From positions 1,189,001 through 1,253,000 of the forward strand of contig NZ_CP121106.1 in the NCBI RefSeq assembly GCF_029623755.1: 64,000 nucleotides of DNA. The letters are read 5' to 3'. Below the pieces are notes generated by a model, which saw only the letters and a list, made by a program, of their open reading frames with translations, was not told where the DNA came from and made no database searches. Shown here piece after piece: positions 33,959 to 43,417 of the stretch. A program made the position numbers and the translations under genes. The stretch comes from Altererythrobacter sp. CAU 1644. GTDB taxonomy: Bacteria > Pseudomonadota > Alphaproteobacteria > Sphingomonadales > Sphingomonadaceae. Each line of letters begins with the position of its first letter. The first letter of the stretch is position 1.

Positions 33959-35761
33959 TTATCGGCCCGCCTTTTCCGCCGCGATCCAGCCGTCGACATT
34001 CTCCTCGAGGATGTCGAGCGGAACAGGTCCGGACAACAGCACTGCATCGTGAAAGCCGCGAATATCGAATGCGTTCCCTAGCTCGCTCCGGGCCCGCTCG
34101 CGCAGTTCCATGATCTTGAGTTTGCCGATCGTATAGGCGGTCGCCTGGCCGGGATAGACGATGTAGCGCTCGATCGCCTTGCGAATGTCGCCGTCCGGGT
34201 TGGGCGTATTGTCGGTGAGATACTGGATCGCCTGCTCGCGACTCCAGCGCTTGTGGTGGATGCCCGTATCGACCACCAGGCGGCACGCGCGCCACAGCTC
34301 CATGCCAAGCCGGCCGAAATCGGAATATGGGTCGGTGTAGAAACCCATGTCCTTACCGAGTTCTTCCGAATAGAGCCCCCAGCCCTCGGTATAGGCAGTC
34401 ACTCCACCGAACCGGCGGAAGGGCGGGACATCGCCGAGCTCGGTCTGGATCGTGCGCTGCAAGTGATGCCCGGGCAGGCCCTCGTGGTAGGCGAGCGCCT
34501 CCAGCTCGTTCTTCGACATGTCACGCAGATTGAAGAGATTGACGTAATAGGTGCCCGGACGCGAACCGTCGGGCGCCGGACTGCTGTAGAACGCCTTGCC
34601 GGCGCTCTTCTCGCGGAAGGCCTCGACCGGCTTGATCACCATCGGCGCCTTGGGCAGCGTGGCGAAATATTCCGGCAACCTGGCTTCCATGGCATCCAGT
34701 TTCATCTCGGCGTCGGCAAGATAGGCCTCGCGCGTGTCGTAGAAGAAGCGAACGTCGGTGCGCGTGTATTCGAAGAAATCCTTGAGGCTTCCTTCGAACC
34801 CGACCTGCGCCATGATCCGGCGCATCTCACCATGGATCCGGTCCACTTCGCGTAGCCCGATGTCGTGAATCTGGTCTGCCGTAAGTTCGGTCGTGGTGTA
34901 GTTAGCGAGCAAGGCCTTGTAGTAGTTCGCGCCGTCAGGGAGCCGCCAGACGCCGTCCTCGCTGGGTGCGATCGCCTGCTGCCGCTTCATCTCCGCTAGC
35001 AGGCGCTCGTATGCTGGGCGCGTCATGCCGTTCCACATCTCGGTGGCGACGTCCTGCAGAACCAGCTTGGCTTCGTCAGGTTCGTCCAGCCCCGCAATCT
35101 TCGCCGCAAAGTCCTTCAGCACGGCATTGTCGTCACCAGCCGCCAGCAGATTCTCGATATCGGAGATGACGTAGGGATAAACCCAGGCCGGCGGCGTTAT
35201 CCCGTTTGCCGCGCGCTTCGCCGAATCTTCCTGGAGCGCATCGAGCAACGGGCCGAGCCGCGCGATACGTTCGATATAGGCCTCGGCATGGGCGAGATTG
35301 TCGATCCGGTGGATATTGATCAGGAATGCCGGATAGCCGCTTTGCGCGCCGTTCATCTGGTCGAACAGATAGCCGTAGTCGCGATAGGGCCAGAGCGCTT
35401 CGCTCCGCTTGGCCATGCTCGCGAACAGGCGATAGGAAAGCCGGTCCTGCTCGGAGAGTTCTGCCTGATCGAAGCCTTCACGCATTTGCGCCAGGGTCGC
35501 ACGCAGCGATTCCTGGCCGCGCAATTCGGCCTCGTCGGAAGGGTCGTCCCACGTGCCGTAATCGTCGTCGCGAATGCCGCGGTACGCCCGAGTCTCCGGC
35601 GAGAGTTCGAGCTGCTGCGCGTCGTAATCGTCGAACAGCTGCGCGAGCGACTTTGCCGGGACTTCGGCAGAAGCGCTGGCAACCTCTCCGCTTTCGACTG
35701 GAGTGCAGGCGGCGAGAACCAGGGCAAGACCGCCGACCATCGGCACGATTGGTGATTTCAT
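33959..35761 (-). CDS. DUF885 domain lipoprotein, probable metallopeptidase
   Basis: 600 residues. Signal peptide with lipobox (GLALVLAAC), so membrane-anchored outside the cytoplasm. The DUF885 domain has the zinc-type motif YHEGLPGHHLQ near residue 435, followed by FGGVTAYTEGWGLYSEEL, the arrangement of thermolysin-like helices in this family. Members are assumed to be peptidases; biochemical data are few. Ends ENVDGWIAAEKAG, typical for the family. It is followed on the same strand by the AraC array. Confidence 0.9.
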   Translation of the reverse strand: MKSPIVPMVGGLALVLAACTPVESGEVASASAEVPAKSLAQLFDDYDAQQLELSPETRAYRGIRDDDYGTWDDPSDEAELRGQESLRATLAQMREGFDQAELSEQDRLSYRLFASMAKRSEALWPYRDYGYLFDQMNGAQSGYPAFLINIHRIDNLAHAEAYIERIARLGPLLDALQEDSAKRAANGITPPAWVYPYVISDIENLLAAGDDNAVLKDFAAKIAGLDEPDEAKLVLQDVATEMWNGMTRPAYERLLAEMKRQQAIAPSEDGVWRLPDGANYYKALLANYTTTELTADQIHDIGLREVDRIHGEMRRIMAQVGFEGSLKDFFEYTRTDVRFFYDTREAYLADAEMKLDAMEARLPEYFATLPKAPMVIKPVEAFREKSAGKAFYSSPAPDGSRPGTYYVNLFNLRDMSKNELEALAYHEGLPGHHLQRTIQTELGDVPPFRRFGGVTAYTEGWGLYSEELGKDMGFYTDPYSDFGRLGMELWRACRLVVDTGIHHKRWSREQAIQYLTDNTPNPDGDIRKAIERYIVYPGQATAYTIGKLKIMELRERARSELGNAFDIRGFHDAVLLSGPVPLDILEENVDGWIAAEKAGR

Positions 35762-35831
35762 TGCGAGCTCCGAAACGTTCTCAATTATCCGGAGCTTCCT
35801 GCCCGATGAAGTGGTTAATTACCAGCGGGAT

Positions 35832-35862
35832 AAAAAAAGGGCGGCCTCCTGAGAGACCGCCC
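35832..35862 (-). terminator. Strong Rho-independent terminator on the minus strand
   Basis: On the minus strand: GGGCGG-TCTC stem, TCAG loop, GAGG-CCGCCC (one mismatch in ten pairs), then seven T. There is no protein gene upstream of it on this strand for over 200 bp, so it must end a non-coding transcript. Confidence 0.85.
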
Positions 35863-35939
35863 CTTGAAGTTGAGGAACTCTTCGCATCGCTGCTCCGAGC
35901 CCTTCGGGTCGCATGAGTGTGTTAGACCAAGGCACCCCG
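35832..35939 (-). ncRNA. Candidate small RNA of about 107 nt
   Basis: The 310-bp space between the DUF885 gene and pyrD holds a complete transcription unit on the minus strand: a promoter at 35945-35974 (TTGGGT, 18 bp, TACAAT), about 107 bases with no convincing reading frame, and a strong terminator. The 5' CCTTGG and CAAGG near the terminator could pair to close a stem, and an inner GACCCGAAGGGCTC could form a small hairpin. It lacks the SRP, 6S, RNase P or tmRNA hallmarks that I can recognise. Ends are estimates. Confidence 0.6.
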
Positions 35940-35944
35940 TTAGA

Positions 35945-35974
35945 ATTGTATGCAAACGACAAGCTGCCACCCAA
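35945..35974 (-). promoter_or_regulatory. Candidate promoter of the small RNA
   Basis: Minus strand: -35 TTGGGT (35974-35969), 18-bp spacer, -10 TACAAT (35950-35945), which matches the sigma-70 consensus in five of six bases. Predicted start of transcription is near 35938. Confidence 0.55.
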
Positions 35975-36071
35975 GCGCCGAAATTTTTCTTTTTCTCGCA
36001 AAATCCGTAGCTTTCTGGCCGCTTTCGACGCTGCTCGACATGCGCGCCGCAACTTGCCATAGGCCCGGCAT

Positions 36072-37100
36072 ATGCTTTTTGATGTAATTCGGCCCGCGAT
36101 CTTCGCGCTCGAATCGGAAACGGGCCACCGGTTGGCGATTCGCGGGCTCCAGGCGATTCGCCATTTGCCGCCGCAGCAGCCGGGGCCGTTAACTACCTCC
36201 GTTGCCGGGATCGACTTCCCCAACCCGGTCGGCGTCGCCGCCGGCTTCGACAAGGATGCCGAGGTCCCCGACGCGCTGCTCGGCATCGGCTTCGGGTTTG
36301 CAGAGGTCGGCTCGATCACGCCGCGCCCGCAGGCGGGCAATCCCAAGCCGCGCCTGTTCCGGCTGGTCGAGGACAAGGCAGTGATCAATCGCATGGGCTT
36401 CAACAATGGCGGGGCCGATGCGGCGCTGCGAAGACTCGCGAAGCGCAAGGGGCGCGGCGGCGTGCTGGGCATCAACATCGGCGCAAACAAGGACTCCGAG
36501 GATCGCGTCGCCGACTATGCGACCATGACAAGGCTGATGGCTCCGCATGCCTCCTATCTCTCGGTCAACATCTCGAGCCCCAACACGCCGGGCCTGCGCG
36601 CCTTGCAGGACGAGGGGGCGTTGACCGGCCTGCTCGACGCGGTGATCGAGGCGCTGCCGGAAGGAGGCCCGCCGATCTTTCTCAAGGTCGCCCCCGATCT
36701 CGAGCCGGCAGACATCGACGCAATCGCCCGCATCGCAATCGACAAGCGGCTCGGCGCGCTGATCGTATCGAACACCACCATTTCGCGGCCGAAGCTGAAG
36801 TCGCGCCATGCAGACGAGACGGGCGGCCTGTCGGGCGCGCCGCTTTGCCCCCTAGCGCTTGAGCGTGTGCGCGATTTTCGCAAGGCGACTGGCGGCGCGG
36901 TCCCGCTCGTCGGGGTGGGCGGTATCGCGAGCGCAGAAGATGCCTGGGCCCGGATCCGCGCAGGGGCGAGCCTGGTCCAGCTTTACAGCGCCATGGTCTA
37001 CGAAGGGCCCGGGCTCGGCGCCAAGATCGTGCGCGGGCTGGAACGGCTGATGAAGCGCGACGGTTTCGGCAGCATTGCGGAGGCGGTCGGAAGCGAATAG
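36072..37100 (+). CDS. pyrD: Quinone-dependent dihydroorotate dehydrogenase (class 2)
   Basis: 342 residues. The N-terminal amphipathic stretch (MLFDVIRPAIFALESETGH) is the membrane-associating helix of class 2 enzymes. FMN-site landmarks: NPVGVAAGFDKDAE, NRMGFNNGG, INIGANKDS and the catalytic Ser in VNISSPNTPGLR; later IVSNTTISRP and VGVGGIASAEDAW. It oxidises dihydroorotate to orotate with quinone in pyrimidine synthesis. Followed 10 bp later by the gamma-glutamyltransferase gene. Confidence 0.97.
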   Translation: MLFDVIRPAIFALESETGHRLAIRGLQAIRHLPPQQPGPLTTSVAGIDFPNPVGVAAGFDKDAEVPDALLGIGFGFAEVGSITPRPQAGNPKPRLFRLVEDKAVINRMGFNNGGADAALRRLAKRKGRGGVLGINIGANKDSEDRVADYATMTRLMAPHASYLSVNISSPNTPGLRALQDEGALTGLLDAVIEALPEGGPPIFLKVAPDLEPADIDAIARIAIDKRLGALIVSNTTISRPKLKSRHADETGGLSGAPLCPLALERVRDFRKATGGAVPLVGVGGIASAEDAWARIRAGASLVQLYSAMVYEGPGLGAKIVRGLERLMKRDGFGSIAEAVGSE

Positions 37101-37110
37101 CAACGCGGGC

Positions 37111-38856
37111 ATGAAATTGCTGCCTGTCTCGCGACTCGTATTCGCTCCGCTTCTCGCCGGCCTGTCTCTCGCCGGTTGTGCATCCTATCAAGCAGTCCCC
37201 CAAGAAGTTGTTCTTCAGGGCGCTGACCAGTTGTTCTACGGCGGCAACGGCGCTGTCACCGCGGCCGACCCGCGCGCCGAAGCCGCAGGGCAGGCTATGC
37301 TCGATGCGGGCGGTAGCGCCACCGACGCGGCCATCGCCGTGATGCTCGCGCTGACCGTGGTGGAACCGCAAAGTTCCGGCATTGGCGGCGGCGGATTCCT
37401 CGTGCGCGGAACCAAAGACGGTGCCGTGACCACTTTCGACGGGCGCGAAACCGCACCCGCCGGAGCGACCCCGGACTGGTTCCTCAAATCTGATGGGACG
37501 CTTCCGAGCTTCGACGAATCGGTCCAGAGTGGCCTCAGCGTTGGCGTCCCGGGCAATGTGCGTCTCGCCGAAAAGGCACATGCAAGCCATGGCAGGCTGC
37601 CATGGGCCAAGCTGTTCGAACCGGCAATCACGTTCGCGCGCGAGGGTTTCGAGATCAACCCGCGGCTACACAATTACCTCAAGAACGAACCTGGCCACGC
37701 CGGCTTCAGCGACGCTGCCAAGGCGCTCTATTATGATGCCGAGGGGCAGGCCCTGCCGGTTGGCGCGCTCGTCAGGAACGAGGAGTTGGCGCAGACCTTC
37801 GAGCGCATCGCGCGCGAGGGAGCAGCCGGGTTCTACGACTCCACCATTGGTTCGGACCTTGTCGCGACAGTGGCCGCGGCGACCCCGCGCGACGGAGCAA
37901 TGACGCTCGCCGATGTCAGCGGGTACCGGGCCAAGCAACGCGAAGCCGTCTGCGGCAGTTATCGCGCCTACCGCATCTGCAGCATGGGCCCGCCCACGTC
38001 GGGTGGGATTGCCGTGCTGCAAATCCTCGGCCAGCTTGAGCGTTTCGACCTCAAGGCGTTGGGCAGGGACAATCCCGTTACCTGGCACCTGTTCCTCGAA
38101 TCGCAGCGGCTCGCATATGCCGATCGCGAGATCTATCTCGCCGATGCGGATTTTGTTTCAGTGCCGGTCGCGGGGCTGCTTGACCGCGAATACCTGGCCA
38201 GCCGCAGCGCCTTGATCGATCCGGCCAGTCGCGGCGATGCAAAACCCGGCCAACCGGCAGGGGCACCGCAGGCGCTGGCCGATGGCGATGAGCCGCCTGA
38301 AAGCGGTACCTCGCATTTCGCAGTCGTCGACGCCTCTGGCACCATGGTGAGCTATACCTCGACCATCGAGGGCGCGTTCGGTTCAGGCCTGATGAGCGGC
38401 GGCTTCTACCTCAACAACGAACTGACCGATTTCAGCCGCTCGCCGACCGTCGACGGCAAGCTGGTCGCTAACCGAGTCGAAGGCGGCAAACGCCCGCGCA
38501 GCTCGATGTCGCCGACCGTCATCTGGGACCCGCAGGGGCGCCCGTTCATGGCTGTGGGCGCGGCTGGGGGGCCGACAATCCCGGTGACCACGACCCGCGC
38601 CATCATCGGCGCTATCGATTTCGGCCTGGGCGCCGAAGAAGCGCTCGACCTGCCCTTCGCAATGGCGTTCCGGGGGGCGATCATGCTCGAAAAGGGCACG
38701 TGGATGGAGCAGCAGGCCGACGCCTTTCGCGCGCTGGGTCACACCGAAATCGTGTTCCGCGAAGCGCCGATCAAGGGCAATGCAATCACCCGCGGCCAGG
38801 GCGGCTGGGAAAGCGCTCGCGATCCGCGAATCGAACGCAGTCTCGCGGTTCCCTGA
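37111..38856 (+). CDS. ggt: Gamma-glutamyltransferase, lipoprotein type
   Basis: 581 residues from ATG 37111. Signal with lipobox (LSLAGC), so periplasmic and membrane-anchored. Ntn-hydrolase family features: DAGGSATDAAIAVMLALTVVEP (landmark, in parts), GIGGGGFLVRG, GRETAP, and the autocleavage and catalytic Thr at about residue 400 in ESGTSHFAVVD; then YTSTIEGAFGSG and RPRSSMSPTVI. It cleaves the gamma-glutamyl bond of glutathione and related peptides. Starts 10 bp after pyrD, possibly co-transcribed though functionally unrelated. Confidence 0.93.
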   Translation: MKLLPVSRLVFAPLLAGLSLAGCASYQAVPQEVVLQGADQLFYGGNGAVTAADPRAEAAGQAMLDAGGSATDAAIAVMLALTVVEPQSSGIGGGGFLVRGTKDGAVTTFDGRETAPAGATPDWFLKSDGTLPSFDESVQSGLSVGVPGNVRLAEKAHASHGRLPWAKLFEPAITFAREGFEINPRLHNYLKNEPGHAGFSDAAKALYYDAEGQALPVGALVRNEELAQTFERIAREGAAGFYDSTIGSDLVATVAAATPRDGAMTLADVSGYRAKQREAVCGSYRAYRICSMGPPTSGGIAVLQILGQLERFDLKALGRDNPVTWHLFLESQRLAYADREIYLADADFVSVPVAGLLDREYLASRSALIDPASRGDAKPGQPAGAPQALADGDEPPESGTSHFAVVDASGTMVSYTSTIEGAFGSGLMSGGFYLNNELTDFSRSPTVDGKLVANRVEGGKRPRSSMSPTVIWDPQGRPFMAVGAAGGPTIPVTTTRAIIGAIDFGLGAEEALDLPFAMAFRGAIMLEKGTWMEQQADAFRALGHTEIVFREAPIKGNAITRGQGGWESARDPRIERSLAVP

Positions 38857-38957
38857 GCATGATTGGCGATGCGCGCGGCCTTGCCGTGGGCGCAGCGGGA
38901 GCCTAATCGCTTCGGCGCCGTTGAAGCGACAAGAACAAAGCGTCGGGGGAAGCTGAA

Positions 38958-40757
38958 GTGCTGCACGATATCGATTCCGCCAACAATCTGGTCGAGCTCT
39001 TCCTGAAGCGCGTCGGCGAGAAGGGCGATGCCCCATTTCTGGGCCGGAAATCGGGCGGCGCATGGGTCACGCAAAGCTGGAACGAGGTTGCCGATCAGGT
39101 CTGCCTGTTGGCCGAGAACCTGCGCGGCCTGGGCCTCGAGCCCGGCGACCGGGTTGCCCTTGTATCCGAGAATCGCCCCGAATGGTGCATCGCCGATCTC
39201 GGGATCATGGCGGCGGGCTGCGTTACCGTTCCGACCTATATTACCAATACCGAGCGCGATCACGTGCACATCCTCGACAATTCGGGGGCGCGCGCCGTCA
39301 TCGTCTCGACCGAGAAGTTGCTCCAGCCGCTGCACGGCGCGCTTCAGGCGTCAGGCATTGCCGAACACGTTATCGGAATTGAGGACCTTCACCGCCACCA
39401 GTCGAGCGGCTTCACCTTCCACGGCTGGGACAAGATGACTGCGGGCGATGCGGCAGAAGCGCGCAAGGCCGTTGTCGAGCGGATGGCCAAGGTGGGCCGC
39501 GATGAAACCGCCTGCATCATCTATACCAGCGGGACCGGCGGCGCGCCGCGCGGCGTGCTCCAGCATCACGGCGCTATCTTGTGCAATGTCGCGGGGGCTG
39601 CCGAAATCCTGATCGAGGATTTTGGCATCAGGGACGAGCGCTTCCTGTCGTTCCTTCCGCTGAGCCATGCCTATGAGCACACCGGCGGGCAATACTTGCC
39701 GATCAGCGTCGGCGCAGAGATCTTCTACTCCGAAGGGCTCGAGAAGCTCGCCAGCAATATCGAGGAAACGCGCCCGACCATCATGGTCGTGGTCCCGCGC
39801 CTGTTCGAAGTCCTGCGCACGCGGATCATGAAGCAGATCGAGAAGCAGGGGAAAGTGGCGAACTACCTGATGGACCGCGCACTCTCGATCAGCGAGCACC
39901 AGGTCGAGGGCAAGAAGCGGCTGCGCGACAAGCCCATGGATGCCCTGATCGAGAAGACCCTGCGGCCCAAGATCCGCGCCCGCTTCGGCGGGAGGATCAA
40001 GGCGATGGTCTCGGGCGGCGCGCCGCTCAACCCCGATGTCGGCAACTTCTTCGAAGCCATGGGCCTCACCATGCTGCAGGGCTACGGTCAGACTGAAGCC
40101 GGTCCGGTGATCAGCTGCAACCGTCCAAAGGCCGGACTCAAGATGGACACGGTCGGCCCGCCCATGCGCGGAGTGGAACTGAGGATCGCGGATGATGGCG
40201 AAATTCTGGTCCGCGGTGAGCTGGTGATGCACGGCTATTGGCGCAACAAGGCGGAGACCGAGCGCACGATCAAGGACGGCTGGCTCCATACCGGCGATAT
40301 CGGCCACCTTGACGAGAAGGGCCGGATCGTCATCACCGATCGCAAGAAGGACATGATCGTCAACGACAAGGGCGACAATGTCGCTCCGCAGAAGATCGAG
40401 GGCATGCTGACGCTCCAGCCTGAGATCGCGCAGGCGATGGTCAGCGGCGACAAGCGGCCCTACATCGTGGGGCTGATCGTTCCGGACGCCGAATGGGCGC
40501 TCGAATGGGCCAAGGCCAATGGTGAGAAATTCGACCTCAAGGCACTGCAAGAACTGCCGGCCTTCAAGAGCGCGGTGCGCAGTGCGATCGACCGGGTCAA
40601 CAAGGACCTGTCGGTGATCGAGAAGGTCCGTCAGTTCGACTTTGCGGACGAGGCCTTCACCATCGAGAACGAGGAAATGACGCCGAGCATGAAGATCCGC
40701 CGTCACAAGATCCGCGATCGCTATCAGGACCGCATGGACGCGCTCTATCGCAGCTAG
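38958..40757 (+). CDS. AMP-dependent synthetase / long-chain acyl-CoA ligase
   Basis: 599 residues from GTG 38958, with GGGGAAG upstream. The AMP-binding P-loop reads YTSGTGGAPRGVLQHHG near residue 188, the variant common in the Faa1-like branch. Further motifs are GYGQTEAGPV, DGWLHTGDIGHLD and RKKDMIVNDKGDNV. It likely activates long-chain fatty acids to acyl-CoA, at the cytoplasmic membrane face. The upstream gap (38857-38957) contains a 7-bp hairpin TCGCTTC / GAAGCGA at 38907-38929 without a T-run. The exact chain-length preference is unknown. Confidence 0.92.
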   Translation: MLHDIDSANNLVELFLKRVGEKGDAPFLGRKSGGAWVTQSWNEVADQVCLLAENLRGLGLEPGDRVALVSENRPEWCIADLGIMAAGCVTVPTYITNTERDHVHILDNSGARAVIVSTEKLLQPLHGALQASGIAEHVIGIEDLHRHQSSGFTFHGWDKMTAGDAAEARKAVVERMAKVGRDETACIIYTSGTGGAPRGVLQHHGAILCNVAGAAEILIEDFGIRDERFLSFLPLSHAYEHTGGQYLPISVGAEIFYSEGLEKLASNIEETRPTIMVVVPRLFEVLRTRIMKQIEKQGKVANYLMDRALSISEHQVEGKKRLRDKPMDALIEKTLRPKIRARFGGRIKAMVSGGAPLNPDVGNFFEAMGLTMLQGYGQTEAGPVISCNRPKAGLKMDTVGPPMRGVELRIADDGEILVRGELVMHGYWRNKAETERTIKDGWLHTGDIGHLDEKGRIVITDRKKDMIVNDKGDNVAPQKIEGMLTLQPEIAQAMVSGDKRPYIVGLIVPDAEWALEWAKANGEKFDLKALQELPAFKSAVRSAIDRVNKDLSVIEKVRQFDFADEAFTIENEEMTPSMKIRRHKIRDRYQDRMDALYRS

Positions 40758-40864
40758 GCGGATTGCGGCCACCTCTCGAGTAGAACTACTGTTGAGAATT
40801 ATTAGGTCTTGCGCCGCGCATCGACCCGGTTATCTTGGCTGCCAGTGAATTCAGGGGTCAAACG

Positions 40865-42820
40865 ATGAAAATTAGGGTCGCTCTGCGGCAGGCTATGCTT
40901 GCCGTTACTTTGGCGCTGGGCGCGCCACTTATGGCGCAGGACGGCGGCGTTCCGCCTCTTTCAGCCTATGGGGAATTGACTGCAATTGAGGACATGGTCC
41001 TCTCGCCAAGCGGAGAACGTATAGCGATGCTCGGCACGTTTGGGGGCAAGCGGATGCTGGTCGTCGCGGACCGGCAAATGAAGAATCTCGGAAACTTCAC
41101 GATTGGTGATTCGAAGGTTCGCGGATTCGATTTCGTGACCGAAGATCTATTGATGGTTCATTCCAGCGCGACCGGAAGGCTCGGTCCGGGATTCACTCAG
41201 GACAAGTTTGAGTTCTATCAGGCATTCCTGTTTTCGATCGACGGAAGAAAGACTGATCAGGTATTTGGCGGAAAGGCCGACCTGGTGAAGGCAACCTTTG
41301 GATATTACGGAACACGCCTTATCGAAGGGCGGCCCCACGCTTATTTCGGCGCGCTCGAGATGAAGCAGAGGATCGGCAGCCGGTTGGAATATGAGTTCGA
41401 TCACGGTCGTCCGGCACTTTACGAGGTCGATCTGGTCAGCAATGGCGCCCGACGGATCGCACCTTCACCGCCGGAGGGAAAAGATCGTGACTGGCTGGTC
41501 GGGTCGGACGGTACGGTACTTGCAACGCTGGATAACGACGAGAACAGCGGAGCGTGGACGCTAACCTCCCGTGGCAACGTGATCGCGAAGGGGCAGAGCA
41601 AGACTGGCGGAGCGTGGCTGATCTCGATCGGACGGGGGGGGAAGAGCGTCATCTACGGCACGCTGGACGACGCCACTGACAGCGTTAGCTGGTACGAGGT
41701 GCCAACCGATGGAAGCTCGGCCCCGGCCGAGGTGTTCGCCGACGAAGACGTTGCCAGGATATACACTGACGGCGAGACTGGCGAGTTGATCGGGTATCGA
41801 AAACAGGGTTCGGACCTAGCCCCAGTCTTCTTTGAAGAGAGCAGGTCGACGAGGGCAAAGAAGATCCGACGAGCGTTTGCCGGACTAAACAGTTCACTGG
41901 TCGATTGGACGTCAGATTTCGATCATGTGCTCGTCCGGACAGACGGCAATGGCGATAGCGGCAGCTACTTCAATGTTGACCTTGCTGCGCTCAAAGCTGA
42001 CCCGGTAGGCTGGGAGCGGCCCGCTGTTGCCGCAGCACACGTTGGACAGATTTCGACAGTTTCCTACACGGCCGGTGACGGCCTTGAACTGGACGGGATT
42101 CTGACTCTACCGCCTGGCAGACAGGCGTCGGACCTTCCGCTGGTGATGCTGCCTCATGGCGGTCCTCACAGCCAGGATACGGAAGGTTTCGACTGGTGGG
42201 CGCAGGCCTTCGCCTCACGCGGATATGCGGTTTTCCAACCGAACTTCCGCGGATCGACCAATCGCGACGAGGCCTTCGTCCAGGCTGGCTATGGCGAGTG
42301 GGGTCGCAAGATGCAGACGGATCTTTCGGACGGTTTAGCTGCACTTGCGGCGAAAGGAGTTATCGATCCAAAGCGCGTTTGCATCGTTGGTGCGAGCTAT
42401 GGAGGATACGCTGCGCTTGCAGGTGTCACTCTTCAACAAGACCTCTACCGTTGCGCGGTTTCAGTTGCTGGAGTCAGCGACGTCTCCCTCATGTCGCGCA
42501 TCGAGAATCGCGATGGAGCGAAGGTGCGTCGACGTTCACTTGAGCGGCAACTGGGCCCCAAGGAGCGCTACAAGGAGATCTCTCCGCGGGGGCACGCAGC
42601 CAAGGCAGACGCGCCAATCCTGCTCATCCACGGTCGCAACGACACTGTCGTCGACTATGATCAGAGTCGCAAAATGGCCGATGCGCTCAAGGACGCAGGC
42701 AAGCCTTACGAGTTCGTAGAACTCAAGGGCGAAGACCACTGGTTGTCACTTGGCGAAACGCGATTGGCCATGCTCAAGGCTGCGGTCGCCTTCGTCGAGA
42801 AGCATAACCCGCCCAATTGA
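40865..42820 (+). CDS. S9 family prolyl oligopeptidase-type peptidase, secreted
   Basis: 651 residues from ATG 40865. Signal peptide (AMLAVTLALGAPLMAQ). The N-terminal two-thirds form a beta-propeller-like region; the C-terminal catalytic alpha/beta hydrolase domain has MLPHGGPHSQD, Ser at about 511 in GASYGGYAAL, Asp in LIHGRNDTVV and His in GEDHWLS. It would cleave oligopeptides in the periplasm. Third codon positions use A and T noticeably more than the neighbours, which may indicate later acquisition. Stands alone. Confidence 0.9.
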   Translation: MKIRVALRQAMLAVTLALGAPLMAQDGGVPPLSAYGELTAIEDMVLSPSGERIAMLGTFGGKRMLVVADRQMKNLGNFTIGDSKVRGFDFVTEDLLMVHSSATGRLGPGFTQDKFEFYQAFLFSIDGRKTDQVFGGKADLVKATFGYYGTRLIEGRPHAYFGALEMKQRIGSRLEYEFDHGRPALYEVDLVSNGARRIAPSPPEGKDRDWLVGSDGTVLATLDNDENSGAWTLTSRGNVIAKGQSKTGGAWLISIGRGGKSVIYGTLDDATDSVSWYEVPTDGSSAPAEVFADEDVARIYTDGETGELIGYRKQGSDLAPVFFEESRSTRAKKIRRAFAGLNSSLVDWTSDFDHVLVRTDGNGDSGSYFNVDLAALKADPVGWERPAVAAAHVGQISTVSYTAGDGLELDGILTLPPGRQASDLPLVMLPHGGPHSQDTEGFDWWAQAFASRGYAVFQPNFRGSTNRDEAFVQAGYGEWGRKMQTDLSDGLAALAAKGVIDPKRVCIVGASYGGYAALAGVTLQQDLYRCAVSVAGVSDVSLMSRIENRDGAKVRRRSLERQLGPKERYKEISPRGHAAKADAPILLIHGRNDTVVDYDQSRKMADALKDAGKPYEFVELKGEDHWLSLGETRLAMLKAAVAFVEKHNPPN

Positions 42821-42824
42821 GCGC

Positions 42825-43352
42825 TTAAGCTGCTTCTGCCTCGATGAACTCGGGGTAGAAGCATGGCGCGCGGTCGGACCAGCCGGGCGCGGTGGCAGCG
42901 GCTTCGGACAGGCTCTGCAGCAGCATCTTGCGCCGTTCAGGGCGGATCTGCGGCAGGGCGGCAGCAGCGCAGAACGCGCTCGGCAGCCACGGGCGAACGT
43001 CCGCGCCAAGCAGGCGTTCGTAGAGGAACCGGAAGGCGGAGAAGCTCTCGATCCGCTCCTGCGCGAGATCGAAGGCGGCGACGCGCGTCAGCTTGCCGAT
43101 GAAATTCTCGATTTCGCCGAAGCCGCTCGCGGCGGGAATCGCGGCGCGCAGCGCCTTGAGCTCCTGATAGGCGACATACTGGCTCCGGATCGCTGCACTT
43201 TCACCCTCGCTGCGTGCCCACAGCTTGAAGGCATCCTGGCGGCCGAGACCGATATCCAGACTGCGCCGGATGTAGCGCTGTTCGCACGCCTCGAAGCCCG
43301 CGAATTCGCGCATTTCGCTGATCGTCATCGATGCACTGTTGGTAACGGCCAT
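42825..43352 (-). CDS. Unknown protein, 175 residues
   Basis: Mostly helical sequence without signal or transmembrane segment: MTISEMREFAGFEACEQRYI near the start, RSQYVAYQELKALRAAIPAA in the middle and a C-terminal RPERRKMLLQSLSEAAA. I recognise no domain. It resembles proteins of unknown function in sphingomonads. A near-match to the CtrA consensus lies 44 bp upstream of its start (43396-43410), so cell-cycle control is possible. It converges on the S9 peptidase with 4 bp between stops. Confidence 0.75.
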   Translation of the reverse strand: MAVTNSASMTISEMREFAGFEACEQRYIRRSLDIGLGRQDAFKLWARSEGESAAIRSQYVAYQELKALRAAIPAASGFGEIENFIGKLTRVAAFDLAQERIESFSAFRFLYERLLGADVRPWLPSAFCAAAALPQIRPERRKMLLQSLSEAAATAPGWSDRAPCFYPEFIEAEAA

Positions 43353-43395
43353 CGTCTTTGCCCCCTGTTGTGAAAGGGAGCTTCGCGCATCGTGG

Positions 43396-43410
43396 TTAAT
43401 TTTGCGTTAG
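43396..43410. promoter_or_regulatory. CtrA-like site
   Basis: TTAA, seven bases, TTAG (on the other strand CTAA-N7-TTAACC), one base from the CtrA consensus TTAA-N7-TTAA. It lies in the 65-bp gap upstream of the 175-residue protein gene. Confidence 0.4.
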
Positions 43411-43417
43411 CTATGGA

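Noticed and set aside
35815..36060. An 81-residue reading frame on the minus strand over the candidate small RNA
   Set aside because: Its sequence is unlike protein, it has no ribosome binding site, and it runs through the terminator stem; a non-coding RNA explains the region better.
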